From the NCBI GenBank assembly GCA_023105745.1, contig JALGQZ010000002.1, positions 77,293,285-77,357,284 of the forward strand: 64,000 nucleotides of DNA, given 5' to 3'. Shown here one piece after another: positions 10,190 to 19,463 of this stretch (its first letter is position 1; every line of letters starts with the position of its first letter). The stretch comes from Austropuccinia psidii (Eukaryota > Basidiomycota > Pucciniomycetes > Pucciniales > Sphaerophragmiaceae). Under the pieces are notes generated by a model. That model was not told where the DNA came from and searched no databases. It saw only the letters and a program-made list of their open reading frames with translations. The translations under genes and the position numbers were made by a program.

Positions 10190-11530
10190 GCATGGCTTAG
10201 CATTCTGACAAAGCACTCAAACTCCTCCTTATCAGCTACTGGTAGAGGTAGTGCTGATGCGATGAAAAGAAAACGATCCTTCCAGCACTGAAGGAAGAAT
10301 AAAAAACGGTGCATCGCTGAATAGCTCGGAAATACGGCATTTGCTGCAGTGATTTAAACAGAAGGAATTAGTACGGCTGACTAGAAAATAATAATAATAA
10401 AAAGCTGATAGCTGCAAGCCGACTTAACTTCATCACCAAACACACACGTAGACGGCAGAGCTCTAAAGTCTGCATGCATTCAGAGGACCTTGGATGAGAA
10501 ATTTCGTGACAAACTACTGCACAAAAAGTAACAAGCGGGTAGAAGAATTGCAACCTATTCGTACTAATTACACTATAACTGCACGATATGAGCGATAGGA
10601 TCCTGCATCAGCACCTCATCAAGCAGACTGTCAACTTCCAAAATCAGTGCACCAACTTAATACGATGATAGAAGAACGAAACTACTGCACCTGCATGCAG
10701 TCATAACAAGACCCAATCTCTGTTTACAAAGACCATGCAGGTTAAATAACGTGACAGTATCACAACACTTTCCTGCAAGACCAGTAGGTTAGAAGATAAA
10801 AGAAGAAGCGATGATGGAGCCATGACCGGATTCAGAAAGGGCTGTTCTCATCCAAAGCATTACGATGATGCAGTTCAGAAGCTGCATCAGGGACTTAGAG
10901 CGGCACAACAAATCAATCGGTTATTGTAAGGAAAGAGCCATTACAACCACCTCACCTAGTTAGGATCACATTGGAGCCTGTGGAATGCTCGGAAGGTCAC
11001 AGAAACGTCATCCAAAGTACCTAATACGACTGAATCATATGTTTAAGGTATCAAAATCAGCAAAACGACCAAAAATAATAATAAAACAAAACAAATAAGC
11101 CATTGATCACTAAAACATAGCATAGAAAGTCATTCAACACTCACAACCTCTTGGCAACACGACCCGACTTGCTTAACCTTCGGATTGGAAACTGTTTGAA
11201 GGTAATCTAAAGGTCTTTTCAAGCAAGACACAGTTAGCCGAAGTGTTTTAAAGCTTTAATTGGGGTGTAATAACACCCCTCGAGACTACAACAGCCCACT
11301 CGAAAGGTTCCTGGGGAGATTTACAGGGTTTAGCCCCACCTTAATTAACAAAATATACTGCACTGAGGCAGCTTTCAGAAATTCTGAGTAGAGAAGAATT
11401 AACCACCCTAAGTGGTTTAAAAGCACAATAAAGTGCTGTTTAAGGTAATTAAATATAGAAACAGCCTACCCGAAGCACCCCTGAGGGGCTTTGACAATCT
11501 CTAGATCAGCCTGTTAAGCTGACTACCTTA
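10190..11530 (+). other. GC-balanced, hairpin-dense non-coding segment of B
   Basis: Base composition rises clearly above the flanks and no long frame is open. Perfect hairpins visible include ATCAGC/GCTGAT (10231-10258), CCTTC/GAAGG with loop CAGCACT (10278-10294), GATGCAG/CTGCATC (10867-10888), GGGGTGT/ACACCCC (11262-11279), AACCAC/GTGGTT (11401-11417) and AGCAC/GTGCT (11422-11437). The loop CAGCACT is also complementary to AGTGCTG at 10250-10256, and GCGATG (10259) to CATCGC (10312). It may be a structured RNA domain or captured host DNA; I cannot tell which. Confidence 0.45.
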
Positions 11531-11615
11531 CCTAATATAAAAAATAATAAAATAAAATAACAAAATAAATTCATAAATAAAATAAAATAAAACAAAACAA
11601 ATAACAAAAATAAAA

Positions 11616-14185
11616 AGTCCTGAACAAGACTTAAAACTGTTTATTTTTATTTTCTATTTTTTTTATTAAAACTGAATATTACTGATGTTTTTTCTTTTGA
11701 TTGATTTATTTTCTAAATTAAAAATAAATAAAAAAGACTTCAATAATAAAAGCCCTCAGTATGGCTATAAACTGCTTGTTATTTTAATGTTATTATCACT
11801 TTATATTTTACATGATTCTGACATATTTTATTTTGATGTGCTGCAGGGCTACAAATTAACAAATATGCCCTGAGCAAGGCCTTAAACTGCTCACTCTTAC
11901 TTTTATCATTTATCAAATTTCTTTTTTTTTTTTACTAACATATTTTTTATTTTTTTATTTTATTTTGACAGTTTTTTTTATATATGTGAATCAATATAAA
12001 TATATAACAGAATGGCTTTAAAATAAAAATTAACAAAAAATGTCCTCAGCAAGACATTAAACTGCTGGAATTTTTTTCATTTTCTCATTAATATTAAATA
12101 AAGCTGACATATTTTTTTTTATGTGCTAAAGGGCTATAAATAACGAAAAAAAAGCCCTCATCAAGGCTTAAAACTGATGTTTTGTCTTTTTTTCTTTTTT
12201 ATAAATTATGACTTTATCTGACATTTCATATCTTGCATTGCTACAAAAAAAAAAAAAAAACAAACAAACAAAAATAAACAATAAATGTCCTCAGCAAGAC
12301 ATTAAACTGCTGGTTTCTGCTTTCATTTTTAATCTTCTGGCTATTTATTTTACTTAAAATGATTTTCTATTTTTTTTTACAGGGCTTTAAAATAATTTAA
12401 TTAAACAAAAAAAATGTCCTGAGCAAGACATTAAACTGCTGAATTTTTCTTTCATTTTCTCCTTAATATCAAATTAAACTGACATATTTTACCTTTTATG
12501 TGCTACAGGGCCATAAAGGACAATCCTAGCCCTCATCAAGGCTTTAAACTGATGGGTTTTTTTTTATTTTTTATTTTGTGTTATAATTATATTTAAACTG
12601 ACATATCTTATTTTGGTGTGCTACAGGGCATACAAAACAAAAAATGCCCTCAGCATGGCTTAAAACTGCTTGGTTTGACTTTTTATTTATTTTATTCCTC
12701 TTTCCCCTATTAATACTGAAATTATGATTTGGATTTGATACAGGTGTTTATCATTCAAGAATTTTCCTGATGCTATAAGCATAAGACTTATAAAAAATAA
12801 TAAGTCCTCAACAAGACTTCAAAATGTTGGATTTTATTTTATTGATGATTTATAAAATAACAATAAATTAACAAAAAAAATAAAAAAATAAAAAAAATAA
12901 AAATAAAAAAATAAAAAAAATAAAAATTATTGTTTACTTTTTACAGGGCTAAAAAAAAATAATAAAGCCCTCAGCATGGCTTAAAACTGCTTTGTTTTAT
13001 TCATTATTTGATTCTTGTTTCATTTATCAATGCTAACATGATTTTCCATTTTTGATACAGGAATATTTCAAAACAAAACAAAAATAGTATATATATATAT
13101 ATATATATTTAATGACTTAAGAAGGTTGAAATAAACAAAAAATGCCTTCAGCATGGCTTAAAACTGCTTTATTCATTTATTACTTTTAAGCTTTATTATT
13201 TAAGTTTCTAATTATTTCTTTTATGCTACAGGGCATACAAAACAGTAATGTCCTCAGCAAGACATTAAACTGCTGGTTTCTGCTTTCATTTTTCTGGCTG
13301 TTTATTTTACTTAAAATGATTTTCTATTTTTTTTTACAGGGCTTTACAATAATTTAATTAAACAAGAGGCCCTCAGCAAGGCTTTAAACTGCTTATTTCT
13401 TTTTTCATTCTTAATTTGTCTTGGATAAAAATGGAGCTGACACATTTAATTGTGCTACAGGTCTTCAATATACAAATGAGCCCTTAGTATGGCTATAAAC
13501 TGCTTCTTTTACTTTATTTCTCATGATATTTTTATCCTTGATATTAAATTGAACTGACATATTTTACCTTTTATGTGCTACAGGGCCATAAAGGACAATG
13601 CAAGCCCTCAGTATGGCTATAAACTGCTTATTTTGTTTTATTTTTCATTCTTACTTTATTTTTTGGATATTAAATTAAAACTGATATATTTCATTTTTTG
13701 ATAGGTAAAGGGCTACAAATAAAAGATAAAGCCCTCAGCATGGCTTTAAACTGCTTTTTTATCTTTTATGCTTTCTTATTTTGAATAATAACTATACAAA
13801 AATATTTGGTTTGGCTTCCACAGATTAGTCCTAAATAAGACTATAAACTGTTTAATTCAATTGACAACTTGGCTTTGAAGATAAATCAAAAGCAAAAGTA
13901 TCAACATGAAATCAAGAAAATAATCAAAAAGAAACCAATGGTCCTTGGCAAGACCATAAACTGCCCACTCAAATTATCAACAATAATCAAGAAAAATTAA
14001 CCAAAGGTCCTTGGCAAGACCATAAACTGCCCACCATTAGAATAATCAACAAGGACTCAAAGCTAAAACACAATCAACCAATGGTCCTTAGCAAGACCAT
14101 AAACTGCCTATTTAAAATACTCAAAAATATTGAACAAGGACTATCAGAATAGGATAAGTCCTAGGCAAGACTATAAAATACCTGA
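11616..14185 (+). repeat. Array 2: about 22 pseudoknot-like repeats
   Basis: About 22 units spaced roughly 60-180 bp, most near 120. Consensus core: xxGYC-CT-CAGCA-A-GRCxx-TAAAC-TGCTG. GYC with its flank pairs with GRC (stem 1), and the CAGCA in the loop pairs with TGCTG downstream (stem 2). Units include those at 11616, 11751, 11867, 12039, 12152, 12285, 12414, 12528, 12644, 12803, 12964, 13142, 13248, 13367, 13479, 13602, 13730, 13827, 13939, 14005, 14082 and 14156. Both stems vary together in many units. Unit 13827 lacks an obvious stem 2, and those at 14082 and 14156 have weak ones. Most units up to about 13800 are preceded by a CTGAC...poly-T...CTACAGGGC block. Confidence 0.8.
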
Positions 14186-15640
14186 GGGGCATATCCCAGT
14201 CCAGGTCTCAAAAATATTCTTTTTTATCTTCATCATATTTTTTCTTCTAGTATTACTTTAAGAGCCATTAACTTGGCTCAATTTTTTCCATTAAAAAAAA
14301 AGATCAATTTATTTGAAATATTTCTTCAATTACAAGAAAGTGATTGGAACTTGTTGAAAAGAAGAAGTATTTGTGCCATGAAGGCATTAATTGAACTCTG
14401 AAGGAGTTATTCATATTAAAAACTCATAAATTGATGACATAATTTGGGGAATTTACATATTAATAACACCTCAATGTGCTGTTTATTCCAAATGGAATTG
14501 AAAAAGCCCCCCAAAAGCAAACAAGAGTTTTTTTAAAATTGTACAAATTTTCAATTTCACTGTTTATATTTTTTTAACAACTCAAATGCATTTATGGGTA
14601 ACAGAAAATCTGAACCATAAAGGGGATGGACTTGAAATAAAGTCTGAGTCACAATGATGATTCCAAAAGGAAGAGTTGTGGCATCATAAGGGTCATTATA
14701 TGAATAAAGGACTCAAATTATGCTCATTCAATTATGTAATATTAATTATAAATACTCTCAAGAGCACCAATTTTTACTGATTGGCACAAATTACCACCTT
14801 CAACCAAACAGTTCCATGATCTTAATTGTGATTCAGGTTTATTTCATTAGAATTGTTCATTTTTACTCAGATATTTCAATTTAAAAGGTTATTTTATTCT
14901 TAAAATCAAACAAAAAAAATACCATTCAGTCCAATTTAAAAAAAAAAAAAAAAAAAAAAATTATTATTGAATCATTATCAGAATATAAAATTATGTAAAT
15001 TTACTGTATCATTATTTATCCTTATCAAAATCACTATAAAAAATAAGGGGTGGGTAAACTTATTTCTTACACTATCCCTTATAGTGGAAGTTTTGGGGGA
15101 ATGAGGATATATCCTCTTCAAAATTTGAAAACCAACTCAAGATTTTTAAATGGAGAGGGGGGCCCTTCATCCAAACAAATATTATTAAAACAAAAATATA
15201 TATCAATAAATTAATATTAAAATCAATTTTAAATCACCTTATTATTACAATTTTTTATTTCTTTATAACAGGTATAATTCAGGAATTCAGAAGAACCAAA
15301 AGGACATAAATTATTTTGAAGAAACAGCAAGAGAATTGGGAAACAACTTATCATAGGAAAATTATTCATAATACTGAAAATGCAGAAGATTATTTATAAA
15401 AAAAACAAAAAAAACAGGAGTTCCTTATGGATTGCCCTTTGGACAACACAAGACCTTGGACACTTCTGTGATTCTGGATTGAAACTCATTTGGAATTCAA
15501 GAATCACTGGCCAGAATTTATGGACTGAAGGATTACTGACTGGATGAATTATGAGCTCAGGACTCACTCAACATGAAGGACTAACAAGATAATGTACAAC
15601 ACTCAAATCAAATTGCCCTTGGGATTTTAAAGAAGCTTGA
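14186..15640. other. AT-rich spacer in B with an internal polypurine tract
   Basis: No coding frame recognised. Features are a GACTT/AAGTC hairpin near 14630, an A-run at 14939-14960, and TAAATGGAGAGGGGG at 15147-15161, which duplicates the 3' polypurine tract. Confidence 0.5.
15147..15161 (+). other. Internal (central-like) polypurine tract of B
   Basis: TAAATGGAGAGGGGG matches the bases at 19448-19462 that end in the 3' polypurine tract. An internal copy could prime a second plus strand, as the central polypurine tract does in lentiviruses. It lies about 1.1 kb upstream of the pol start. Function is inferred. Confidence 0.5.
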
Positions 15641-15649
15641 AGACTCAAG

Positions 15650-16145
15650 AGGTCCTCAGCATGACAGTAAACTGCTTCCCCTGTGGACTTGGGCAGGGAA
15701 AATTATAAAAAAAAATAACAGCCAAGCAGCTGGAGGGGATTGTCCTAGTCAGGAGAAGTGCTGAAGGACCATCTTTGTCCTTAGCATGACAATAAACTGC
15801 TCCCTTTGTGTAACAGGAACAAGGGGTTTCACAGGTGTTTATCATTATCAAATTGGCCAAAATGAACAAAGTGGAGTCCCAAGCCATCAATTAAAACAAT
15901 AAGATTCCTCATCAAGAAATAAAACAACCAGAAGAATCTTGCATCAAGTGGGAATCATGAAGATTGAAGAATAAAACAAGAGTCAAGTGGAATCCAAAAT
16001 CAAGCCCAAAGGAGCTCAAGAAGGAAGATAAGCCCTTGGATTAGGCCAGGAGGTCCTTGCATGACTTAAACTGCAGGACTTGTATACCTAATATACAGGG
16101 GTTACACACCTAGTTGTAGGTCCTGTATGACCTTAAACTACATTT
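15650..16145 (+). repeat. Array 2 outliers: four pseudoknot-like units upstream of pol
   Basis: Units near 15652, 15777, 16051 and 16119. Examples: TTGTC/GACAA with AGCA/TGCT (15777); AGGTC/GACCT with TGTA/TACA (16119). The helices again vary together. The last unit ends about 110 bases before the pol ATG, so the pol 5' untranslated region would contain them. Confidence 0.7.
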
Positions 16146-16256
16146 TTATGAAAGAAAGAAGAAAGAAGAATTGTGAAGACCTCAAGATTTCAGGACACTA
16201 GCAAATTCTTGAAAATAATTAAAAGAAAGAAGAAGAATCAAAATAACTAATTAAAG

Positions 16257-19200
16257 ATGGAACACCAAATTTTAGCAGCCAAATACAAATCAGTCCTGAA
16301 GAAGGTGAGACCAGTCAATGAGCCAATGCCTCAAGACCTTAACCCACCTTTGGAAAGACCACCTTTGTCAAGAGATCCTTATGAAACACCTTTATCACCC
16401 AACCCACCTATATTTCAAGAAACCTTCAAGGTCACCCATGAAAGACTCCAAGCAGTCAATTTTGGCCCACCAGGATGGTTATCAAATGAAGAAATCAATT
16501 TACTCAAAAATGTCATTACCTTAAGGGAAAAAGCAATAGCTTTCTGTGAAGAAGAAAGAGGATTACTCAAACACTCATATGGAAAACCTTACAAGATACC
16601 AGTAATACCTCATGAACCTTGGCAGAAGAAACCTATTCCTATACCCAAATCAATTTTACCTCAGTTTACTGAATTAATCAGAGAAAGAATCAGGACTGGA
16701 CTCTATGAGCAATCCACCTCAAGCTACACAAGCCCAATCTTTTGTGTGGCCAAATCAAATGGGAAACTCAGAATTGTCCATGACCTTCAAGAACTCAACA
16801 AAGTCACCATCAAGGATTCTGGCTTACCACCTCACATTGAAGAATTTGTAGATGCATTTGCAGGAAGAGCATGCTATGGACTAGGAGACATCATGGGAGG
16901 ATATGATGAAAGAGAATTAGATGTCACTACAAGACCCCTCACAACTTTTGAAACACCCCTTGGAAGGATGCAACTCACAAGACTACCCCAAGGAGCCACC
17001 AACTCAGTAGCAGTATACCAAGCCCAAATGACCTGGATACTTCAAGAAGAAATACCAGAAAGTGTAGGAATTTTCATTGATGATGGAGGAATAAAAGGAC
17101 CAAGATCACTTTACAATCAAGAAACACTACCAGAAAACCCCTCAATAAGAAGATTTATATGGGAATATGCCATAACCTTAGAAAGAATTTTATTCAGGAT
17201 TGAAGAAGCAGGACTTACTATCTCAGGATCCAAGTTTGCATGCTGTGTTCCAGCTTTGGACATAGTAGGGCATGTTGTATCATTCAAAGGAAGAACAATC
17301 TCAAAACAAAAGATCAACAAGATTCAAAATTGGCCAACACCTCTCAACAAAAAGGAAATAAGAGGATTTCTTGGTCTTTGTGCCTATGTAAGGATGTTCA
17401 TTGAGAACTTCTCACAAATTGCATCACCACTCAGAAGGCTCACCAGAGAAGATGTTGACTGGGACTGGGATCAGAAATGTGAAGAAGCTTTCCATAAGCT
17501 CAGAAGAATAGTTGGAGAAGAAATAACCCTCAAGAAATTGGATTATGACAAAGTAGCAGGAAAAATTAAGCTAGCAGTAGATTCAAGCTACATTGCTGCA
17601 GGAGCAGTACTCACTCAAGAAGATAAAGAAGGAAAAGACAGACCAGTATTATATGAATCAATAACTTTTTCAAAATTGGAATCAAAATACTCACAACCCA
17701 AATTGGAACTCTGTGGAGTTGCAAGAATTCTCAAGAAGCTTCAAACCATACTTTGGGGACAACATTTTGAATTACAGGTTGATGCCAAGGCCTTAATTGA
17801 AATGATCAACACCCCTTGCTTACCCAATGCCCCCATGACAAGATGGGTGGCTTTCATTCAACTATTTTCCTTTGATTTGGTACACAAACCAGGGAAAACT
17901 TTCACTATGCCAGATGGGCTCTCCAGAAGACCAAAAAACTCAGAAGAAGATGAAGATGCACCAGAATTTGATGAAGAAGAAGATTGGATCAAGCCACACC
18001 CTGGATTTGGGGCTAAGAATGTAAATTCACTCCATTTTTCAGGAGTACAAGTACCAACCAAACAAGAAGGATTTTGGAAGAGAATGCAAGAATACTTAAG
18101 TACAATGAAGAAACCACAATCAAGTAAAGATGAAGAATTTAGAAGGATAAAAAGAAGGTCATTCAACTTTTTCTTGGAGGATGGCCAACTCAAAAGAAGA
18201 AATAACCCTAACCCTCAATTGGTGATATCAAGTCAAGAAGTTCAAAACTACATTTTAAAGTCACTTCATGAAGACATGGGCCACAGAGGGGAAAATGAAA
18301 CTTACAGAAGAATTAAAGCAAGATATTGGTGGGAAGGAATGAAGAAATCAGTCAAGAAATGGGTTCAATATTGCCTAGCCTGCCAAAAGAGAAGTCAAAA
18401 CTTACAAAGAGAACAAGGAAAATCTACAGCAACATCAACAATCTTTGAAAGAGTAAGTATGGATGCAGTCCATATCAAATCTGGAAGATGGAAATATATG
18501 GTTGTGGCCAGAGATGATTTTTCAGGATGGCCAGAAACAGTTGGACTAGTCAAATTAACAGCAAAAGTAGTTGCAGAATGGTTCACCTCAGAATGGATAT
18601 GCAGGTATGGCTCACCAAAAGAAGTAACTGTTGATGGGGGGCCAGAGTTTGGAAAAGAACTTCAAGATGCAGTAAAGAAAGCAGGATCAAGGATCAGAGT
18701 CACCACACCTTATTACCCAGAGTCTCAAGGAATGGTTGAAAGGGGCCATAAACAACTTAAAGATGCATTAGTCAAGATGTGTGGAGAAAATGGAGGAAAA
18801 TGGAAAAAATATCTACCTTTGGTTACCTTGGCTGACAGAATCTCCACTAAAAGGACAACTGGTTTCTCACCATATGAACTCCAATTTGGACAACTACCAG
18901 TATTACCAATTGACATTGAAACAAAAACCTTTTTAGCAGTAGAATGGCACAAAATATCCACAACTGAGGAATTATTGGAAGCCAGAGCCAAGCAGTTGGA
19001 AGGAAAAGAAGAGATGAGAAGAAAAGCAGCAGAAAAACTCAAAAAATCAAGGGAAGACTCAATGAAATATTGGGATAGAAGAATGGCACACCAACTAAGA
19101 TCACCACTCAATCCAGGAGATTTGGTCCTGGTTTACAACAAAGCAGTAGAAACTAATTGGGGACTACTTTTCAAAAACAAATGGAATGGACCCTACAGAG

Positions 19201-19415
19201 TAATCAAACAAATAAACAATGGACCATATGAACTTGAGGAACTTGATGGAACAGAATTAGCAAGAAGATTTGCAGCATCTCAAGTAAAGAGGTTCTACCC
19301 AAGAGGAAAGTTGATAAACACAAAAGAAGACACAGAAGAAGAACAAAGTGTAGAAGATGAATCAATAAATGAGGAAGAGGTATTGGAGGAAACCACAGAA
19401 TCAGATGAAGAATAG
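16257..19415 (+). CDS. Element B Pol: reverse transcriptase, RNase H, integrase
   Basis: 1052-residue polyprotein with its own ATG, which copies element RNA to DNA and integrates it. RT spans about 120-400, with PQG near 245 and catalytic FIDD at 273-276, replacing the commoner YxDD. RNase H starts at LAVDSS near 440 and ends near DGLSRRP. An Asp/Glu-rich linker follows. Integrase has an H-H-C-C zinc motif at about 670-710 (HEDMGHRG then CLACQK) and the D-D-E triad at about 735 (SMDAV), 793 (TVDGG) and 827 (PESQGMVE). The C-terminus is acidic with no chromodomain. No stop or frameshift interrupts it. Protease is absent and encoded 9 kb upstream in the Gag frame, so Pol must be translated from its own message or by internal initiation. 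Confidence 0.93.
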   Translation: MEHQILAAKYKSVLKKVRPVNEPMPQDLNPPLERPPLSRDPYETPLSPNPPIFQETFKVTHERLQAVNFGPPGWLSNEEINLLKNVITLREKAIAFCEEERGLLKHSYGKPYKIPVIPHEPWQKKPIPIPKSILPQFTELIRERIRTGLYEQSTSSYTSPIFCVAKSNGKLRIVHDLQELNKVTIKDSGLPPHIEEFVDAFAGRACYGLGDIMGGYDERELDVTTRPLTTFETPLGRMQLTRLPQGATNSVAVYQAQMTWILQEEIPESVGIFIDDGGIKGPRSLYNQETLPENPSIRRFIWEYAITLERILFRIEEAGLTISGSKFACCVPALDIVGHVVSFKGRTISKQKINKIQNWPTPLNKKEIRGFLGLCAYVRMFIENFSQIASPLRRLTREDVDWDWDQKCEEAFHKLRRIVGEEITLKKLDYDKVAGKIKLAVDSSYIAAGAVLTQEDKEGKDRPVLYESITFSKLESKYSQPKLELCGVARILKKLQTILWGQHFELQVDAKALIEMINTPCLPNAPMTRWVAFIQLFSFDLVHKPGKTFTMPDGLSRRPKNSEEDEDAPEFDEEEDWIKPHPGFGAKNVNSLHFSGVQVPTKQEGFWKRMQEYLSTMKKPQSSKDEEFRRIKRRSFNFFLEDGQLKRRNNPNPQLVISSQEVQNYILKSLHEDMGHRGENETYRRIKARYWWEGMKKSVKKWVQYCLACQKRSQNLQREQGKSTATSTIFERVSMDAVHIKSGRWKYMVVARDDFSGWPETVGLVKLTAKVVAEWFTSEWICRYGSPKEVTVDGGPEFGKELQDAVKKAGSRIRVTTPYYPESQGMVERGHKQLKDALVKMCGENGGKWKKYLPLVTLADRISTKRTTGFSPYELQFGQLPVLPIDIETKTFLAVEWHKISTTEELLEARAKQLEGKEEMRRKAAEKLKKSREDSMKYWDRRMAHQLRSPLNPGDLVLVYNKAVETNWGLLFKNKWNGPYRVIKQINNGPYELEELDGTELARRFAASQVKRFYPRGKLINTKEDTEEEQSVEDESINEEEVLEETTESDEE

Positions 19416-19430
19416 AGAGCTCTCACCTGG

Positions 19431-19463
19431 AATGCTGGGGACAGCATTAAATGGAGAGGGGGA
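19431..19463 (+). other. Hairpin and 3' polypurine tract of B
   Basis: AATGCT-GGGGAC-AGCATT forms a perfect 6-bp hairpin at 19431-19448. It is followed by GGAGAGGGGGA (19453-19463) directly abutting the LTR start TGTGG, as expected of the plus-strand primer. A palindrome GAGAGCTCTC (19415-19424) overlaps the pol stop. Confidence 0.75.

Noticed and set aside
10253..10268. Possible hammerhead ribozyme (CTGATG...GAAA)
   Set aside because: The conserved core CUGAUGA is not complete and helices I and III are not evident.
11616..14185. CRISPR-like array
   Set aside because: The motifs are imperfect, irregularly spaced and in a eukaryotic retrotransposon. The spacers share common blocks, so this is not CRISPR.
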